A stretch of 64,000 bases of DNA, taken from positions 3,488,646-3,552,645 of the forward strand of contig NC_020170.2 of assembly GCF_000224145.3 (NCBI RefSeq). The letters are read 5' to 3'. The translations under genes and the position numbers were made by a program. The notes under the pieces are model-generated. The model saw only the letters and a list, made by a program, of their open reading frames with translations. It was not told where the DNA came from and searched no databases. The DNA is from Ciona intestinalis. Lineage: Eukaryota > Chordata > Ascidiacea > Phlebobranchia > Cionidae. Position 1 is the first letter of the stretch; the number at the start of each line of letters is the position of its first letter. Shown here one piece after another: positions 60,277 to 64,000 of this stretch.

Positions 60277-60365
60277 GGTGTTGATTTCATTGCGGAAAAG
60301 ATTATTTGTAAAACCTTTCCGCGACAGTCTTCAAAAACCAAGCCGAGAGCAGCAGATAGTCAAAG
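60277..60365 (+). other. 5' leader of the tachykinin gene after a splice acceptor
   Basis: CTTTTTTTTACAG at 60264-60276 is a strong acceptor 89 bp before the start codon. It could close a 5' UTR intron or receive the Ciona spliced leader. The two cannot be told apart from sequence. Confidence 0.5.
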
Positions 60366-62762
60366 ATGCAAGGCCTGTGTTATCGAAACGCTATGTCGGT
60401 GTTATCTTTAATTTTAGTGGCTACAATTTCAATCTCGACTGCAAAATTCCCGGACACAGCAAGTAACGATTTCCCGCTGGAAAATTTTGTTCTAGATCAA
60501 CTTTGTGGGCAAATGAAAGCAGATCAGACGCTGGTAAGCAATATTATATATTAGGATGTGTGAAGACGGGACACATTAGGAGATATAATGTCCAGTTATT
60601 CTGATCGTGCTTTAAACAATTAGCAACGATCTATATATGGAAGTCGTGAATATACGGTTCTATATTTCTTTGAATATTTTTTGTTTACTACCACATGGGA
60701 CAAGAAAATGAAATGAAAAAGTGTCCTATCTTTCCCCATCGTATTTTATACAATATTTAACACTAATTAAAAATATTGCTCTATTTTTATACTTTACAGA
60801 GCAACAGATTACGAAACGTGGATTACCAACGCGATGACGATTTGCGTTACCTTGACCAGCTGCAAGAGAAAAGGCAACGAGATTTGTATGAAAAAAATAA
60901 GGTGCTTATCTTATAAATAGAACTCGATTTTTTTAGGTGCAAAAGGTGTCCCATCTTCCCCCACAGTACTATATATCATAAACGAATAAATGTAACTTGT
61001 TGTTTTCCCGCGTGGGCGGAAAACGACAGTCGTTAGAGCACGGGTGTTCTGAACAAGAAAATAGATTTAAAGGCGTCCCATCTTCCCAATTGGACTATAT
61101 TGTATTAAACGCATTTGGAATATATATACGTTTAATGTAATCAAATTAGCCATTTTGAAGCAGTATAGTTCAACATATGGCGTTATAAGGCGCTAATGTA
61201 GGATCATTCTCTACGGCCTACGCTACACCTTATAAACCAATTATCGCAAAATAGGTTAAGATGGTAAATATAGACAGTTAAAATAAATTGTTAAAATTAC
61301 AGAGACATGTTCGCCATTTTTACGGTTTGATGGGAAAACGATCAATCGGCGACCAACCAAGCATATTCAATGAAAGAGCATCGTTCACTGGCTTGATGGG
61401 GAAACGGGGCCCGATTCCATACGGTCGAGGTAAGATAACGAATTGTGGATTAATTTGTTGTGATTTCAAAATCAAAACCAATTTATCAGAATGTGCATTC
61501 TAAAATTATTATATATATTTGAAATTGGCGTTTTTATCGTTTTAAACTTTCGGTTGTAAAAATAACTTTGCTTGATTTCCTTAGATTCGAACATTTTGAA
61601 TCCTGAACCGAGACTTCCCCTCCAAGATAAAACATACAACGGAGATTACTTGTTTGGAGGTAATATGGCAACATTCTTATACCTTATGAGTGCAAATGAT
61701 ATAAAAAGGTAGAAAATCCAATAAAAAATAAAGTAGCATAAATGGTAACTCGTAAGCTGGCACGAGGTGTAACAGAACACCCGTGTTATAACGGCTGTCG
61801 TTTTCCGCCACGAGGGGTTAAAGTAAGTTACACACATTTAATTGCCTGGTGTTGCTCGCGCGTGGAGTCTTTCATACATCGGTTGGCGCGCTTGGTTTGG
61901 TACAAACAAATTATCATGCTTCTGTAGCTCCTTTATGTTCGTCGGTCACGCGTTTAGTGTGCAGTATATGAGTCTTTTAAGACGATTAGCACTGTAGAAA
62001 TTCAGACGTGTAAACGTAGCATATCAGATACAGAGCTCAATTATGGCAAATATATAAGTAATTCGCAAAGCGGGCACGAAATATACAAAGGTCTATAAGA
62101 CACCATCTTATAACTTTAAGGTAACCCCGTCACACGAGTTGAGCAATGTCATTTCCAAGTCTACTCTATCATTAGAACCCAATTCTGCTTGAAAAGCAAG
62201 CATAAATAGAAACTCTGAAAATAGCCTGTGGCTATGCTGCCTGTCAAACCAGCGACCAACATAAACATTAACTGACATATCATTGCCATTTATTATTTGC
62301 CCTGCTGTCAAACTACTGGGTTGATGCAACATATTTTATTTGGATGCAAATAACATAGCGTCGTAATGTACACGTTATTTACAGTTCCACAGAACGATAG
62401 AGATGCCATTGGTCCTGACAATGTACAAAACGACAACCCAGTAGCCAGTAAGTGATATAACCTTAGCAGAAAATGTACGAAATATTAGACAAAGGTACAA
62501 ATGTCTAAGGTTATTAAAATAGCAATACTACTCCACACTTTAGAATGCTGTATACTGTAGAATCTTTCACATTCTACTTCATCTGATGTATAGAAACCAT
62601 GGCCTACTAAATGTATTGAGTAGACTTTAATAAGGCCATGAAGATACATTTAATAGGCTATGGAGAAACTGTAGATAAAATATAAAATATCTCTTTTGTC
62701 CAGATCGAATGATGCAAGCGATTTTGAGCACAATCTTGAATAAATACTGTGATGAAAACTAA
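60366..62762 (+). CDS. TK: Tachykinin neuropeptide precursor (Ci-TK-I and Ci-TK-II), complete, 6 exons
   Basis: Secreted precursor of two amidated tachykinins acting on NK-type GPCRs. Exons 60366-60533, 60800-60901, 61303-61429, 61585-61659, 62385-62447 and 62704-62762 keep phase and give about 197 residues. A signal peptide is visible (SVLSLILVATISISTA then KFPD). Start may be MQGLCYRN or the internal MSVLSL nine codons later. Exon 3 encodes RHVRHFYGLMGKR and SIGDQPSIFNERASFTGLM then GKR; the FxGLM-G-KR pattern gives Met-amide after dibasic cleavage. The first cleavage site (K|R) is built across the exon 2/3 junction. HVRHFYGLM and the 19-residue peptide match, from memory, the published Ciona tachykinins. 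Downstream, GPIPYGR could yield a third small amide. The flanks are acidic spacers without another FxGLM. MITE and family-2 fragments sit in its introns. An AATAAA at 62882-62887 could end the transcript. Confidence 0.96.
60549..60750 (-). repeat. Family-1 MITE (tachykinin intron 1)
   Basis: Ends TTAGGATGTGTGAAGACGGG and GTCCTATCTTTCCCCATCGT / ATTTTATA; interior TATTCTGATCGTGCTTTAAA and CTACCACATGGGACAAGAAA. It begins 15 bp after the exon 1 donor and fills most of the intron. Confidence 0.85.
60933..60976 (+). repeat. Family-1 MITE right-end fragment (tachykinin intron 2)
   Basis: AGGTGCAAAAGGTGTCCCAT followed by CTTCCCCCACAGTACTATAT. Confidence 0.75.
60984..61052 (+). repeat. Family-2 left-arm fragment (tachykinin intron 2)
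   Basis: AATGTAACTTGTTGTTTTCC, CGCGTGGGCGGAAAACGACA, GTCGTTAGAGCACGGGTGTT. It sits between two family-1 end fragments (60933-60976 and about 61066-61101). Confidence 0.7.
61066..61101 (+). repeat. Family-1 MITE right-end fragment
   Basis: AAAGGCGTCCCATCTTCCCA then ATTGGACTATAT. Confidence 0.6.
61738..61841 (-). repeat. Family-2 right arm (tachykinin intron 4)
   Basis: AATGGTAACTCGTAAGCTGG, CACGAGGTGTAACAGAACAC, CCGTGTTATAACGGCTGTCG, TTTTCCGCCACGAGGGGTTA, AAGTAAGTTACACAC. The exact mirror of the left arm at 54346-54463. Confidence 0.75.
61842..61912 (-). repeat. SINE-like fragment
   Basis: On the minus strand it reads AACCAAGCGCGCCAACCGAT, GTATGAAAGACTCCACGCGC, GAGCAACACCAGGCAATT, resembling the tRNA-like head of a SINE next to a family-2 arm, as at 53156-53501. 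Confidence 0.4.
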
Positions 62763-62978
62763 ATGTTCCGTAACCTAGTCGACACATTCGTATGAAGTGG
62801 TTTCAAGTGTCGCGTTGTATTTTTCATCTTACATGCTTTCAAGCTAATTGTATATACTGTGCGTTTCCGTATAGTTGTAGAAATAAAATAAAAAGAGCAC
62901 ACTATATATATATCTTTTTGTGGAAAAAATACAGTTTTTTGTTGACTTATGTGAAAAAAAACACAGTTTGACAAATAG
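62763..62978. other. Convergent 3' ends of tachykinin and SPATA17
   Basis: Only 216 bp separate the two stop codons. The plus-strand AATAAA motifs at about 62882-62892 serve the tachykinin gene; a clear minus-strand signal was not found here, so SPATA17 transcripts may extend into tachykinin sequence. Confidence 0.5.
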
Positions 62979-63861
62979 TTATTGCAGTACCACTGCTCCC
63001 TTTGAATAAGTACCACCATATCGATCGAAAATAGGAATTGGCGAAACAACCGTTTGCATTCGCTGATCAGAGATGTGCATGTCTGGATTCTCTTCTGTGA
63101 AGTACTTGTTTCCATACAGCAGATGACCATACTTGGATGTTGTGTGAAGAAGTGGTTCATAAGGTACCTTGTGCTTACTGAACGGCACAAACGGCCGATC
63201 TGTTAGCTGTTTCGCCCATTCATCCCGCTGGAGAGTTTCCCTTGCCGATTCCAACGTATTATATGCAGTCAGTACTCGTAGTGAGGGGTTTAAAGGCCTG
63301 TAACGTTGTGCCTGAACTTGCGAAGGAGGCTTGAAAGGGCCTTGTATTTTGGGCTGTATAGGAGGCAAAGGCTCGCATTGAGAAAGTGAAGATTTAGTGG
63401 ATGGTGTTGTCTTCTTGTGCGACAGAGGTCTTGCTTCACGTAGACGGTATTCCATCTCGTGTGGTTGCTCTCTAAACGGGGAATTGTAAACTCCAAAACT
63501 CTGGTGTGTGCTGAGCATGTAATGTTGTTTCCTAGCTTGGTATTTTAGTTTTCTCTCCATAGCGCTATGTTGCCTACGCCTTTCTTCAACCTCAGACCGC
63601 TCTCTGTACTCAGCCAGTTCCTTTCTCACGACCTGGTTCTTGGCATTAAGCGCTTCAAAGTATCGCTTGCGAGCATAGAAGTTGTAGGTGTACTTGCGCA
63701 CGATGAAACCCCGCCAATGCTTCTGTATTCTCACCGCCATAGCATTGTAGAGATTCATTCGAATAATCATGACCAAGTGCTTGATCCTTATGCGACAGAA
63801 CACACGACCCATATAACCCCTCCAATACCTTTGAATGTGAACCGCACTTGCGTTTAGATGC
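62979..63861 (-). CDS. SPATA17: SPATA17 (IQ-motif sperm/ciliary protein), last exon, gene continues past the right edge
   Basis: One exon of 293 codons plus stop, starting after a GTTTCCAG acceptor (phase 2) with HLNASAVHIQRYWRGYMGRV. Two IQ motifs are visible: AVHIQRYWRGYMGRV and, after IRMNLYNAMAVRIQKHWRGF, a second with IVRKY; IQ motifs bind calmodulin. The rest follows vertebrate SPATA17 closely: KYQARKQHYMLSTHQSFGVY, NSPFREQPHEMEYRLREARP, ALQRYRPLNPSLRV-type text (AQRYRPLNPSLRVLTAYNTL), QRDEWAKQL, PFVPFSKHK, TTSKYGHLLYGNKYFTEENP, and a YGGTYSKGAVVLQ end. The upstream exon(s), with the N-terminus and probably one more IQ motif, are outside the window. Vertebrate SPATA17 is about 360 residues, so roughly one fifth is missing. 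Confidence 0.94.
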
Positions 63862-64000
63862 CTGGAAACAAAAAGAAATATTTTAGTAAAGTACCGATAA
63901 TTACATAATTTTTAAACTCTGTGGTTTAAATAAAACAGTTAAAATAAATCGAAAATGGGATTTAACAATACACGACACCGTTTCCTTTTACTTGTTACGT

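Noticed and set aside
1-64000. CRISPR arrays, bacterial operons, riboswitches, tRNA or rRNA genes
   Set aside because: The window is clearly animal nuclear DNA. The only tRNA-like sequences are decayed SINE heads, and no rRNA-like stretch was seen.

Overview
This is animal nuclear DNA from a solitary sea squirt, almost certainly Ciona intestinalis (type A / C. robusta). It is AT-rich, has short introns, and carries many Ciona-type MITEs and SINEs. The clearest species marker is at 60.4-62.8 kb: a tachykinin precursor encoding HVRHFYGLM-G-KR and SIGDQPSIFNERASFTGLM-G-KR, which from memory are the Ciona peptides Ci-TK-I and Ci-TK-II. All gene models were built by hand from splice sites, phase and family resemblance; no search was run.

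Layout from left to right. (1) 1974-21165 (+): a complete zonula occludens (ZO/TJP) gene of about 33 coding exons, with PDZ1, an SR-like repeat block, PDZ2, PDZ3, SH3, GUK and a C-terminal ZU5 domain. (2) 23961-27833 (+): a seven-exon CIMIP2/FAM166-type ciliary microtubule inner protein. (3) 28311-29051 (-): an unrecognised two-exon candidate membrane protein. (4) 29499-32777 (-): an NFIL3/E4BP4-like bZIP factor in six exons. (5) 34904-about 35625 (-): the catalytic domain of a GT43 glucuronosyltransferase on one exon. (6) 37087-44535 (-): an SH3PXD2 (Tks) PX-SH3 scaffold in 11 exons. (7) 45338-55854 (+): the REXO1 RNA exonuclease, divergent from SH3PXD2, with assembly gaps. (8) 60366-62762 (+): the tachykinin precursor. 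(9) 62979-63861 (-): the last exon of SPATA17, convergent with the tachykinin gene and running off the right edge.

The genes look like an ordinary mix rather than a pathway: a junction scaffold, two ciliary/sperm proteins, a bZIP factor, a glycosyltransferase, an invadosome-type scaffold, an RNA exonuclease and a neuropeptide.

Repeats make up most of the rest. Family 1 is a MITE of about 190 bp with ends like TAGGGTGGGG(A/T)AAGATGGGACAC, present in about 20 copies, mostly between 19 and 34 kb. Family 2 has inverted repeats of about 100 bp and clusters in REXO1 and tachykinin introns. There are also tRNA-derived SINEs. Two assembly problems stand out. A stretch of about 2.2 kb that contains the last REXO1 exon appears twice around a 50-N gap, and about 240 bp at the REXO1 start appears twice around another 50-N gap. 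Both look like unmerged alleles or contig overlaps.

I found no evidence of a new multi-gene system. The most interesting leads are a 25-bp-periodic array of bZIP-type sites inside the bZIP gene, the SR-like repeat in ZO, the unrecognised membrane-protein candidate, a possible third amidated peptide in the tachykinin precursor, and the dense MITE clusters.
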